Positions 1 through 7,559 of a stretch of 9,946 nt of DNA are shown here, piece by piece; position 1 is the stretch's first letter; each line of letters starts with the position of its first letter. Source of the stretch: Desulfocapsa sulfexigens (GTDB lineage Bacteria > Desulfobacterota > Desulfobulbia > Desulfobulbales > Desulfocapsaceae); the NCBI GenBank assembly GCA_015661935.1, contig DQVD01000403.1, positions 1-9,946 on the forward strand. Reading direction: 5' to 3'. The notes under the pieces were generated by a model, which saw only the letters and a list, made by a program, of their open reading frames with translations, ran no database searches and was not told the DNA's origin. The position numbers were made by a program, and so were the translations under genes.

Positions 1-1621
1 TGTAATTGGCAGTTATTTCAAAACCTGAATCCAAGGCAACACCAACTTCTGTCTCAACACCCTGGGTTACAACCTCTTCAACATTCTTTGCTGTAAAAGT
101 AAAACGCGGCGGTCCTCCTCCGGGAGAAACAACTGGTCGGCCAACCCTCGTGTTTTTGATCATATCTTCTATATCATTGTAAAAATAAAATGCCTTGGCC
201 CAAAAGCTATTCGTTGTGTATTCAGCACCAATTTCATAGTTATTGGAGGTTTCCGGGCCAACATCAGGGTTTCCGATAAAGGAATGCGGGCCAAAGCTTG
301 CAAAATATCCTTCTGATCCCTGTTTAACAGTCGGCGCATTAAAGGAATGGCCGTAACCAAGTTTAAGATTGATCGCATCGTTTAGCTGGTACAAGCCATA
401 AATCCTTGGAGATAATTCAGATCCAAAATTCTCATGATCATCATAACGACCGCCTAGAGTTATCCGTAGCTGATCGAAAAGTTCTATTTCATCTTGTATA
501 AACAGGGCAGAATGAAACACATCATCTTCACCACTTAGAAGGGTGATGCTTTCCAGGTTTTCCTGACGAAATTCCGCTCCCATGGTAATAAGGTTCATGC
601 TTCCCAGACCAAATGTAGTTTGGGCATCAAAGACATCGTTGGTCAGTTCTTCAGGGTAATGAGTAGTTCCTCTGCTAAGCAGATTCATACTGTCTTTTTC
701 AATAACAGATCTATACAGCTGAACAACAGAACGCGTAGGTCCTACGGTTCCGGCCCAACTGAGTGAATACATACCCTTATCAACTTCATATTCACTTCTG
801 TAAAAACTACGCCCCCGACTGGCACCACGCCAACGCTCTTCATCAACCAGATCGATCGCCACTTCCAGGGTATGATCTTTGTTGGGTGTAAAAGCCATTT
901 TTGTGTTTAATGTAAATGTTTCTATTCCTTCAAGCTCAGACACACGCGGGTTATCCTCGGAAGGTGTATCATCATCCCGGTTGGCACCGACGGACAGATA
1001 CAATCCAAGGCGATCCTTAACAAGCGGACCGCTGGCATAGACAGTAGCATGTGCATTGTCTCCACCATCATCATCGGTTACACCACCACCGGTTTTCACT
1101 CCGAATGACCAGTCTTTCGTGCTGATCGGTTTAGTTATAATGTTTATAACACCACCAATTGCTTCTGATCCATACAGTGCTGACAACGGCCCTCTGACAA
1201 TTTCAATCCGTTCAATGTTTTCCGAGGTCAGCCAGTTGTTTTCAAAATTGGAATGACCAAACACTGCAGTGGAAGAGGCAATACGTTTCCCGTCAACCAG
1301 AATCAACGAATGCCTGGAATCCATACCACGAATAGAAATAGACTTTCTCCCTCCAACACTTCGGCCAATTAGTGTAATACCTGCTGTTTCCCGTATTGCT
1401 TCAAGCAAATCACCGTCCGGCATATCTGCAAGATCCTCCTGGCTAATAATTGTGATAGCACCGGGTGCATCCTGAAGGGACATCTCGCTACGAGTGGCAG
1501 TAACAGTTACGTCGCCAACTTTCACATCTTCTGCCTGCACAAGTCCAGGCAGCAAAACCAGCCCTGCCGTTAAGGCAGCAAGAACCGAACATCTGTATTG
1601 CTTTCTCTTCCTTTGTTTCAT
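1..1621 (-). CDS. TonB-dependent outer-membrane receptor, probable heme/tetrapyrrole receptor (3' partial)
   Basis: Outer-membrane beta-barrel receptor that imports a ligand using TonB energy. The frame is open from an ATG at 1621 to the window edge: about 540 residues, with the last barrel strands missing. GGAG lies 7 nt upstream of the ATG. Residues 1-30 form a basic, hydrophobic signal peptide ending VQA. A TonB-box-like stretch (DVTVTA, about 37-42) follows. The plug domain (about 45-165) shows SIRGMDSRHSLILVDG, IERIEIVRGPLSALYGSEAIGG and VINIITK, all typical of the BtuB/CirA/heme-receptor group. In the barrel, FNAP (427-430) and GNPDVGPET (450-458) match the places of the FRAP and NPNL boxes of heme receptors, with His446 between them, where heme receptors often carry a ligand histidine. 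It follows the ECF ATPase after 72 bp. The heme assignment rests on these motifs and the neighbours; a siderophore or cobalamin ligand cannot be excluded. Confidence 0.94.
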   Translation of the reverse strand, partial: MKQRKRKQYRCSVLAALTAGLVLLPGLVQAEDVKVGDVTVTATRSEMSLQDAPGAITIISQEDLADMPDGDLLEAIRETAGITLIGRSVGGRKSISIRGMDSRHSLILVDGKRIASSTAVFGHSNFENNWLTSENIERIEIVRGPLSALYGSEAIGGVINIITKPISTKDWSFGVKTGGGVTDDDGGDNAHATVYASGPLVKDRLGLYLSVGANRDDDTPSEDNPRVSELEGIETFTLNTKMAFTPNKDHTLEVAIDLVDEERWRGASRGRSFYRSEYEVDKGMYSLSWAGTVGPTRSVVQLYRSVIEKDSMNLLSRGTTHYPEELTNDVFDAQTTFGLGSMNLITMGAEFRQENLESITLLSGEDDVFHSALFIQDEIELFDQLRITLGGRYDDHENFGSELSPRIYGLYQLNDAINLKLGYGHSFNAPTVKQGSEGYFASFGPHSFIGNPDVGPETSNNYEIGAEYTTNSFWAKAFYFYNDIEDMIKNTRVGRPVVSPGGGPPRFTFTAKNVEEVVTQGVETEVGVALDSGFEITANY

Positions 1622-1693
1622 CTCTTCTCTCCAATTAGTTGTAAGTTACTTTTTAAGGCTATCCTAAATGCGAAGCCCAAAAAAAAATTCCTC

Positions 1694-3085
1694 TTATATT
1701 CTGTCAAGTTCCATAAGTGAGGCGTTTGTTTCCTTTATTAAATCTGAGTCATGAGTTGCCATCACAACACTGCCTCCCCTTTTACGAAGTTCTTTAATCT
1801 CTTCTGCAAGAGTTCTCAGTTGATACCCATCCATTCCACTGGTTGGTTCATCAAGTAATAATAGAGAATCAGAACGTTCAGCTACTCTGCAAAAAGCTGC
1901 GGCTAAAACGAGTCGTTGCATTTCACCGCCTGAAAGCGTTAAGGGATGACACTCTTTTAAAGGGACAAGATTAAATCTGTCCAGCCATTTCCCCTGCTCA
2001 GCAACATTATCACTGATCTCTTCTGCCACAGTTGAAGCAAAAAGCTGTAAATCAGGATGCTGGAGGGCAAGAGCTTTTAAGGGATCATTTTGTGTAAAAA
2101 CAACTGACCCTTTACCAACTTTAAGCAGCCCGTAGATGAGAGTAAGCAGAGTTGTTTTTCCACATCCATTCCTTCCGGTTACAGCAAACACCTCTCCGGG
2201 ATGAAGCTCCCATTGCAAATTATTAAACAACCAGTCCTGTTTCTTTCCATGCCGAAATCCAACACTATTCATGGTCAATACCGGAGAACTGCCATTTCGC
2301 CCCGAAGGCTTTTCCTGATGTTCATTCTCTCCGGATTCTTCCAATGGTTGAAATCTAAGTCCAAACTCTTCACAAAAGAGTTGCTCACCAAGTTTTTCCG
2401 CATTTCCCTTGAAAACAATGCTCCCTCTATCGAGCACAACGAGTTTATCCACCAGTTCTCTTATCCAGGAAAAACGATGCTCAGCAATGACAATTGTTGT
2501 TCCTTCTGCCTTTGCTGATTGAAGAAATTGAAAAAGGATTGTAACGCCATCCGCAGATAAATTAGCAGACGGCTCATCAAGCACAAGAATCTTTGGAGCA
2601 AGACTTATTGCAGTACCAATGGCCACCCGCTGCTGCTCCCCGGAGGAGAGAGTATCCAGCAACCGATGACGCATTTTTTGCAGGCCAAGACTATTAAGCA
2701 GTGTATTTAACTGTTGCTCTGAATCTTCACGCTCACTCTCCTTACGAAACCTTGACAACAGGAGTTCCTGTTCCACACGAGCCGAGAAAAACTGGTGCCT
2801 GGGGTCCTGAAATACTGTGCCGACACTGGCTGATTTTTGCCATAGAGGCACATCCTGCCAGCGAACGTCATCCTTTCCTATTCGAATACAGCCCTGCAAA
2901 TGCCCTTGGTAATATTCGGGAATTAAGCCACTCAAGACATGAAGAAGGGTCGATTTCCCGGATCCACTGCGACCTGCAAGTAAAACGCATTCGCCCTGTT
3001 CAACATCTAAAGTAATATCATCCAGACTGTTTGTAGATCTGGAGTCGAAACGAAACCCGACATCACGCAGTTTTATATGAACCAT
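1694..3085 (-). CDS. ECF transporter energising subunit: two fused ABC ATPase domains
   Basis: ATP-hydrolysing motor of an energy-coupling-factor importer, acting at the cytoplasmic face of the inner membrane. The 463 residues hold two complete ABC domains, corresponding to EcfA1 and EcfA2 joined in one chain. Domain 1: Walker A GRSGSGKST (38-46), Q-loop FQDP (about 92-95), signature LSSGEQQR (146-153), Walker B ILVLDEP (166-172), H-loop His203. Domain 2: Walker A GRNGCGKTT (304-312), Q-loop near Gln342, signature LSGGEMQR (384-391), Walker B LLLLDEP (408-414), H-loop His445. The polar linker at about 245-265 is low in complexity. Both sites look catalytically complete. The ATG at 3085 lies 13 nt inside the end of the EcfT gene, so the two are probably translationally coupled. 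Fused double ATPases of this type (YkoD-like) are normal among ECF transporters; substrate specificity comes from the S component. Confidence 0.93.
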   Translation of the reverse strand: MVHIKLRDVGFRFDSRSTNSLDDITLDVEQGECVLLAGRSGSGKSTLLHVLSGLIPEYYQGHLQGCIRIGKDDVRWQDVPLWQKSASVGTVFQDPRHQFFSARVEQELLLSRFRKESEREDSEQQLNTLLNSLGLQKMRHRLLDTLSSGEQQRVAIGTAISLAPKILVLDEPSANLSADGVTILFQFLQSAKAEGTTIVIAEHRFSWIRELVDKLVVLDRGSIVFKGNAEKLGEQLFCEEFGLRFQPLEESGENEHQEKPSGRNGSSPVLTMNSVGFRHGKKQDWLFNNLQWELHPGEVFAVTGRNGCGKTTLLTLIYGLLKVGKGSVVFTQNDPLKALALQHPDLQLFASTVAEEISDNVAEQGKWLDRFNLVPLKECHPLTLSGGEMQRLVLAAAFCRVAERSDSLLLLDEPTSGMDGYQLRTLAEEIKELRKRGGSVVMATHDSDLIKETNASLMELDRI

Positions 3086-3801
3086 AAAATGACCACCATT
3101 AGCAGGTTAGCAGATAAAAAGATCCAGTCATCAGCTGTCATGGATAACTCTGCCAACTGTAAATTATTTCCAGGGGCCGATAAACCACGCAATTCGGCAG
3201 CAGCCCCCATTCGATCAGCCACTTTAAAACTGCGGATGAGTAACGGAACCAGAATAATACGGGCGGTATACACCGGATTTTTGAAAAGCCCTTTCCATCC
3301 CGGCATGACACCACGTACACGCATGCCTTGGATTACATGGTGCATTTCCCGGCCAACCACTGCCACATAGCGCATGGCCACCATGACCGCATAACGCATT
3401 CCTGCGGGCATACCAAGTTTACCAAGGGCCGTTATCAACTTTTCAATGGATGTTGTCATGCCTAAAAGCAAACCAATACACATGATGGGTAACATGGTGA
3501 GAACAAGCGTAAGATATTCAATATATTGCGGTGGTCTGTTCAGGATAAGTGCCTCAATAAAAAGATACAGCACCATGGAAACCACAAAAAAAGCACCTAT
3601 AAAAAGCAACACTCTTCCCAGGCCTGCCATTAACAGGTAACTCATGGCCATAAAGGTTAGAACTCCCAGCATGATGGGATTTTCAATAAGCGGCCCGATC
3701 AATGAAAATATTAGTGCAAGCCCCATCTTCACCCTGGGGTCAAGATGATGAAAGAAAGAATCGTCATATTGTGATGCTTGCAATCTGGCTATCATTTCCA
3801 T
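3073..3801 (-). CDS. ECF transporter transmembrane coupling subunit EcfT (CbiQ family)
   Basis: Membrane scaffold that links the ATPases to the S component. At 242 residues it is about the usual EcfT length. HHLDPRVKM (18-26) matches the N-terminal LDPRxK motif of the CbiQ/EcfT family. Hydrophobic segments follow at about 27-60, 64-86 and 95-116, with a last one near the C-terminus. The two cytoplasmic coupling motifs appear as VRG (162-164) and LRG (205-207), variants of the canonical Ala-Arg-Gly signatures that dock on the ATPases. The ATG at 3801 is favoured because GGAG lies 7 nt upstream; a second in-frame ATG two codons later is less well placed. The gene sits 34 bp after the S component and overlaps the ATPase gene by 13 nt, forming the order S-T-A. 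Confidence 0.92.
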   Translation of the reverse strand: MEMIARLQASQYDDSFFHHLDPRVKMGLALIFSLIGPLIENPIMLGVLTFMAMSYLLMAGLGRVLLFIGAFFVVSMVLYLFIEALILNRPPQYIEYLTLVLTMLPIMCIGLLLGMTTSIEKLITALGKLGMPAGMRYAVMVAMRYVAVVGREMHHVIQGMRVRGVMPGWKGLFKNPVYTARIILVPLLIRSFKVADRMGAAAELRGLSAPGNNLQLAELSMTADDWIFLSANLLMVVILWFI

Positions 3802-3835
3802 GGTTCAACTCCATTTTTATGATTTCGATATAGCT

Positions 3836-4390
3836 TCACGATGCTAATAGTCCTGCCCGGTTCAACTCTTTAGACAATTTAACTGCTGCCCATAAACCAA
3901 TCAAAACCCCCACAGCCGATCCGGCACTGTTAATAAGGATTAAAGTCCAGGCAAGATCTGTTTTATCAAAGCCGATCCACCATGCAATTAATGCCCCGAA
4001 GACAATGACGCTCAGACGAAAAGTTAATACTGAAACCACAAGAGCAGTCTGTTTTTGATAGCCGCCCAGCATCCACCCAACACAATCGCCAGCCAAACCG
4101 GCAGAGACAAAGGTCAGGAACATGAACGGGTGGGCAGGGAAAATAAAGCCGTATATTGTGCCCATGCAAACGCCAAGAATGGTTAGAAAACCAAGGCGTG
4201 GCAGACGCATGATGGACAGGCCTATAATAATAGCCTGTACCATTCCAAGGATCAGGGAACCGGCAGCAGGAATTTTTGAGATAACAAGCCCCAAAACTAC
4301 TTTAATCAGGATACCCATCACAATACACAGGGCTGCTGTTACTCCCACTGCTGTGTATTCTTTAAACGTCCAGCTATTGCACAGCTTCAT
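3836..4390 (-). CDS. ECF transporter substrate-binding S component, MptD/Trep_Strep-like
   Basis: Probable substrate-specificity subunit. From the ATG at 4390 it has 184 residues and is almost all hydrophobic, with about six membrane spans (roughly 13-35, 42-62, 66-85, 88-110, 115-138 and 147-170), the size and topology of S components. Short motifs such as FIFPAHPFMFLTF and GLAGDCVGWMLGGY recall the Trep_Strep/MptD family of putative S components; the family name is from memory and should be checked. An upstream in-frame ATG at 4432 exists, but the one at 4390 has a clean AGGAG 7 nt ahead and overlaps the flavodoxin gene by only 17 nt. No characterised ligand is known to me for the family. 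Its position between heme genes and EcfT suggests heme, a heme breakdown product or another tetrapyrrole. Confidence 0.8.
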   Translation of the reverse strand: MKLCNSWTFKEYTAVGVTAALCIVMGILIKVVLGLVISKIPAAGSLILGMVQAIIIGLSIMRLPRLGFLTILGVCMGTIYGFIFPAHPFMFLTFVSAGLAGDCVGWMLGGYQKQTALVVSVLTFRLSVIVFGALIAWWIGFDKTDLAWTLILINSAGSAVGVLIGLWAAVKLSKELNRAGLLAS

Positions 4391-4925
4391 CTGTTTTCTC
4401 CTGAGAAATTCTCTGCATAAGCTTCTCTGCAAACTCCCATGAATCCTGCTTGGTCATTCGTGTTTTAAATGGAATTTCTCCGCTCTGGCCTATCATCTTA
4501 TAAAATTTCACGAGCCCTGCTTTGTCCTTATCATCAAGTCGCAGAGGGTTAATTTCACCACCGAGCAGGCCTGCATGCACAGGGGGATTGGGAAGTAGAT
4601 TAATGAGCGGCATGATATACTCCCAGCCGCCATGGACCTTGCCCCTGACAAATACTCCACTTGTATCGATGGCCACCCCAAATACTGCGGTCTGTTTTTC
4701 TTTCAGAACCATGTTGTATGTATCCACATATTCTTTAATGGGAGACAACACAGTATGACTGTAAATCCCTGAACCAAGCAGGATAACATCTGAGTCCTGC
4801 GGATCTGTCATTTCCCCTGCATCACTAACCGTCACATCACCTTCCAGGCGTTCGCCAATCCAACGACCGGTCTGTGTGGTTGAGCCATACTTAGAAGCAC
4901 AAACGATGAGATATTTCTTTTTCAT
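4374..4925 (-). CDS. Flavodoxin-domain protein (HemG-like fold), probable redox partner of the heme operon
   Basis: Predicted FMN-binding electron carrier of 183 residues in the cytoplasm. It opens with a beta strand followed by SKYGSTTQT (11-19), the phosphate-binding loop of flavodoxins, and has GSGIYSH (51-57) at the second FMN-contact loop. Length and overall plan resemble the Flavodoxin_5/HemG (menaquinone-dependent protoporphyrinogen oxidase) group more than short free flavodoxins. The ATG at 4925 has AAAGG about 9 nt upstream and lies 19 bp after hutX. ChuW-type enzymes need a low-potential electron donor and work with flavodoxin in vitro, so supplying HutW is the obvious role. Oxidising a porphyrinogen, as HemG does, is the alternative. 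Sequence alone does not decide between them. Confidence 0.86.
   Translation of the reverse strand: MKKKYLIVCASKYGSTTQTGRWIGERLEGDVTVSDAGEMTDPQDSDVILLGSGIYSHTVLSPIKEYVDTYNMVLKEKQTAVFGVAIDTSGVFVRGKVHGGWEYIMPLINLLPNPPVHAGLLGGEINPLRLDDKDKAGLVKFYKMIGQSGEIPFKTRMTKQDSWEFAEKLMQRISQEKTDEAVQ
4398..4402 (-). promoter_or_regulatory. Ribosome binding site deciding the S-component start
   Basis: AGGAG on the minus strand lies 7 nt before the ATG at 4390 and inside the 3' end of the flavodoxin gene. It supports the 184-residue S component over the version starting at 4432, which would add 14 hydrophilic residues. Confidence 0.65.
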
Positions 4926-4944
4926 TTATGATTACCTTTCCACT

Positions 4945-5484
4945 TCAGGCGCAACAGGCGCAGGAGTTGGTAGAAGTTATGCGATCACGCAGAGTGTTAA
5001 AGTATTCAATTTGATCAGGAAAGAGTTGCCGTTTCTCATCCCTGCCAAGATACACCTTGAACATCGGTGCACCGGATAAGGTAAAAAATTGCACAGACAT
5101 CGATTTAAGCCCCATAAAAGGTCGTTCCACAAAATAGATGGCAGAAAGAAGATCTGCACGAATATGACCGCCCACATTATAATCCCGACCACCCATCAAA
5201 TTAAAATATCCGTGCCCGTGACTTCCCATGGGAATCATCCCTTTAGCTTCAAGCACCATGGATTCCGTCTGAAGAATTGTTGTGACATTACCCCAGGTGG
5301 CTATCATTGCCATGACCTCATCAAAATGATGTGCATCAGCTTTTCTCACTTCTTCCTCAGGCAGGCATTCCATGACTGCCTGCTCCGGGACAGAGAGTTC
5401 TTGTGCCAGCTTAAAGATCATTGCTTTGGGATCTTCCTTTAGTTTCTCTGAAATTGTCTTTTTTAATTCATCACTGATATGCAT
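4945..5484 (-). CDS. hutX: HutX/ChuX-family cytosolic heme carrier
   Basis: Cytoplasmic heme-binding protein that carries imported heme and, in known systems, hands it to the HutZ or ChuW partner. The 179 residues match the ChuX_HutX family along its length: WGNVTTI (64-70), LEAKGMIPMG (78-87), GHGYFNL (90-96), GGHIRADL (105-112), FVERPFMGLKSMSVQFF (118-134), and MFKVYLGRDE (141-150) near the end. An N-terminal helical region with an SVPEQAV element (31-37) precedes the core, as in other members. The ATG at 5484 has AGGAG 8 nt upstream and follows hutW by 16 bp. An oddity is the C-terminal tail CACCA (Cys175, 177, 178), which could bind metal or heme iron; I do not recall it from the family. 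Confidence 0.94.
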   Translation of the reverse strand: MHISDELKKTISEKLKEDPKAMIFKLAQELSVPEQAVMECLPEEEVRKADAHHFDEVMAMIATWGNVTTILQTESMVLEAKGMIPMGSHGHGYFNLMGGRDYNVGGHIRADLLSAIYFVERPFMGLKSMSVQFFTLSGAPMFKVYLGRDEKRQLFPDQIEYFNTLRDRITSTNSCACCA

Positions 5485-5500
5485 GGATTTGCTCCTGTAA

Positions 5501-7069
5501 TTATTCTTTTGTTTTTGTCATTAATACAAAATAGTCAATCATTGCCTGAGACATGGTCACCCTCCAAAACTCTCCGGCTTCTGTCATTTCAAGCCACCCA
5601 TTTTCGTGACTTGTCACAAGACCTGTTTTCTCCCATTGATCAAGGAGGGGCTTAAACATTCCTGAAAGATCAAGGTTGTATTTTGATCCAAGAGTTTGAA
5701 CATTCACGGCACCTTCTTCCATATAACCCACCAGTTCACTAAAAAATGGCGTCATCTCAGGCAACTTCAAGACTGTTCCTATCGGTTTTTCTCCTGCTTC
5801 CACTCGTTTAAAATAATCGGGAAGGTCACCTGTCTGAAAAAAGTGATGCCCATGTAATCGACCTCCGGCACCACATCCAAAGGGAATACAGGTCGCACCA
5901 AAACGAGTGAATGAATTGTATCTATTCCGTTCCCTGCCCGACCTGCCCCAGTGACATAATGAAAGCCTGTTTAAACGAGCGTCTTGTGCCATTTGTCTTC
6001 CAACACTGAACATCTCTGCCTGAGTTGCTATTCCGGCAGTTGGTGGAAGTTTTCCTTCTTTAATTGCATTGGCAAGAGGACCTCCATTAAAGATATTGAG
6101 CTGATACATATCACAGCCATCAATCTCCGTATCTTCAATGAAGGTGCGTACATCCTCCCGCCAGATATCCATGGTTTGATCGGGGAATCCATAAATCAGG
6201 TCAATAATCACAGATGCCTGATTTCGATCACAGAGTTTTCCAAGCAGTGTGAGAATCTCTTCCCGCTTGGCCCGACGCCCCATTAACCTTCGTACTTTGG
6301 TATCAAAGGTCTGTACACCGAGTGAAAACCTGTTGGCACCACCCCGAAGGCAGGCATCAATTTTATCATCTGTAAAATTGTCCACCCGACCTTCAATGGT
6401 TATTTCACAATCATTGGCAAGGGGGAGATACTTACGAACACCAACAAGAAGTTTCTCAAGATCACCTGCTTCAAGATCAGTTGGAGTGCCACCCCCAAAA
6501 TAAACTGCATGGATTGGTTCCTCCTGCACCGCTGCCATATCGGAGGCAAGGCTGAGTTCGTGGAGTAATCCATGGCTGTAGGTTCGACTCAAATCATCTT
6601 CCAGTTTGTACATATAGAATCCGCAAAACCGGCAATGACTTCGGCAGAACGGAGTATGCAGATAAACGGTACGGCGTTTGGAACGATCAACCCTGTTTAT
6701 GCAATCTGTCCAGGTCTCCATCACTTTATCTTTTTCAAGATAGCTGCCACCTGCTCCTGCATGAACCGCTGTCTTTTTCTCAAAGGCATAACGAAGAGGA
6801 TCTACCCCCTCTTTAGCGAAAAATGTGGAAATCTCCGGATGAAGACGGCTGGTTGAGCGATTCATATCACCCCAGTTTCCAGGTTTTTTCTCCCCCGTAT
6901 CCTTTTTCTTTTTGCCCATGGTCTTTTCTTTGGCAAGACGGATAAGTTCAGGAGTTACAACCCCAATCCCCTTACTGCGGGCATATGTTTCCACACCTCT
7001 CCTGGCCATTGGCCGAACAAAAGGCGGTACCTTTTCAAAATATGATTCTGCTTCTTCAGTCCACTGCAC
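5501..7069 (-). CDS. hutW: HutW/ChuW-type radical SAM heme-degrading enzyme with N-terminal PCP_red domain
   Basis: Oxygen-independent heme-opening enzyme: ChuW of E. coli O157 is a radical SAM methyltransferase that converts heme to the linear anaerobilin and frees iron. Numbering from a TTG at 7075, residues 4-50 resemble the PCP_red domain known from the C-terminus of BchB/ChlB protochlorophyllide reductase (WTEEAE, VPPFVRPMARRGVE, GIGVVTPELI). A Lys-rich linker (51-66) follows. The radical SAM core has CRSHCRFC (Cys144, 148, 151, the CxxxCxxC cluster motif), GGGTPTD (194-200) and LGVQTFD (252-258), as in the HemN/HutW group, with DPLRYAFEKK (92-101) and VHAGAGG (104-110) ahead of it as in HutW. 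I prefer a GTG start at 7069, because GGGAG lies 7 nt upstream; at the TTG the spacing is only 1 nt. The gene overlaps the barrel-protein gene by 14 nt. The PCP_red fusion is unusual. Confidence 0.93.
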   Translation of the reverse strand: MQWTEEAESYFEKVPPFVRPMARRGVETYARSKGIGVVTPELIRLAKEKTMGKKKKDTGEKKPGNWGDMNRSTSRLHPEISTFFAKEGVDPLRYAFEKKTAVHAGAGGSYLEKDKVMETWTDCINRVDRSKRRTVYLHTPFCRSHCRFCGFYMYKLEDDLSRTYSHGLLHELSLASDMAAVQEEPIHAVYFGGGTPTDLEAGDLEKLLVGVRKYLPLANDCEITIEGRVDNFTDDKIDACLRGGANRFSLGVQTFDTKVRRLMGRRAKREEILTLLGKLCDRNQASVIIDLIYGFPDQTMDIWREDVRTFIEDTEIDGCDMYQLNIFNGGPLANAIKEGKLPPTAGIATQAEMFSVGRQMAQDARLNRLSLCHWGRSGRERNRYNSFTRFGATCIPFGCGAGGRLHGHHFFQTGDLPDYFKRVEAGEKPIGTVLKLPEMTPFFSELVGYMEEGAVNVQTLGSKYNLDLSGMFKPLLDQWEKTGLVTSHENGWLEMTEAGEFWRVTMSQAMIDYFVLMTKTKE

Positions 7070-7550
7070 TGGCAAGCTCCCTGTCTTCTTCTTTTTTCGG
7101 TTTATTCCGCGGACTACTGATTACTCCAGTACGTTCTGACACCATAATGCGTAGAAGGGGCAAAGATTTCCCTGAGCTGAGATAGTGCTCTTTATAACCG
7201 CTGTACTCATCATTTTTCAGCCGAAGCTGCTCTTCAAGTTTGTCCCAGGCTCTAGCCACATCCGCTGGATTGGTAAGTTTTTCAAAGGCTGCAATACCAA
7301 AACAGGAAACCGCCCGATACCGCCTGCACTGTGCATCAGAATCACATATTTTGACACAAACAGCCTGTGTTGAAGCGAGACATTCTGCTGTCTTCCCTCT
7401 TGGATGAACCAGTCCACAAAGATCACCATTTTCCAGAAAATAGCTGAACTCTATGGCGTAGGGTCGACAGTCAGGATCTACCATACAGAGTGTAGCCCAA
7501 CCAAACCCTTCAAGCAGAGCATCAATTTCATTATCTTTCATTTTTCTCAT
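7056..7550 (-). CDS. Pyridoxamine-phosphate-oxidase-like split-barrel protein (HutZ/Nim-type)
   Basis: Small flavin- or heme-binding barrel protein of 164 residues. Recognisable features of the PNPOx-like (Pyridox_ox_2/Nim) family are GFGWATLCMVDPDCRPYAIE (15-34), the glycine/basic turn HPRGKTAECL (49-58) and YRAVSCFGIAAFEKL (78-92), followed by a helix. The C-terminal 25 residues are charged (PRNKPKKEEDRE) and probably disordered. In Vibrio heme loci this position is filled by HutZ, which has the same fold and acts on heme with HutX; here the sequence looks more like the Nim branch, so HutZ function is only inferred. The ATG at 7550 has AGGAG 7 nt upstream. It is the first gene of the compact heme run, and its 3' end overlaps the hutW start. 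Confidence 0.83.
   Translation of the reverse strand: MRKMKDNEIDALLEGFGWATLCMVDPDCRPYAIEFSYFLENGDLCGLVHPRGKTAECLASTQAVCVKICDSDAQCRRYRAVSCFGIAAFEKLTNPADVARAWDKLEEQLRLKNDEYSGYKEHYLSSGKSLPLLRIMVSERTGVISSPRNKPKKEEDRELASAVD
7077..7081 (-). promoter_or_regulatory. Ribosome binding site deciding the hutW start
   Basis: The minus strand reads GGGAG here, inside the 3' end of the barrel-protein gene. The spacing is 7 nt to the GTG at 7069 but only 1 nt to the TTG at 7075, so GTG is the likelier start. The same layout implies that translation of hutW is coupled to the preceding gene. Confidence 0.55.
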
Positions 7551-7559
7551 GGAAATACT

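Noticed and set aside
1655..1687. GC-containing short repeat (GGCT...AGCC) next to an A9 run between the ATPase and receptor genes, as a terminator
   Set aside because: The stem is only about 4-5 bp, and on the transcribed minus strand the T run precedes rather than follows it, so it does not form a terminator for the operon.
2201..2518. Plus-strand open frame of about 105 codons
   Set aside because: It is antisense to the double ATPase, with no domain or ribosome binding site.
4391..4432. Longer S component starting at 4432
   Set aside because: It adds 14 charged residues read from within the flavodoxin gene and lacks a better ribosome binding site than the AGGAG before 4390.
7404..7559. 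Upstream part of the plus-strand open frame that ends at 7739
   Set aside because: This part lies antisense to the well-supported barrel-protein gene and reads like a shadow; only the section after about 7560 is kept, with low confidence.
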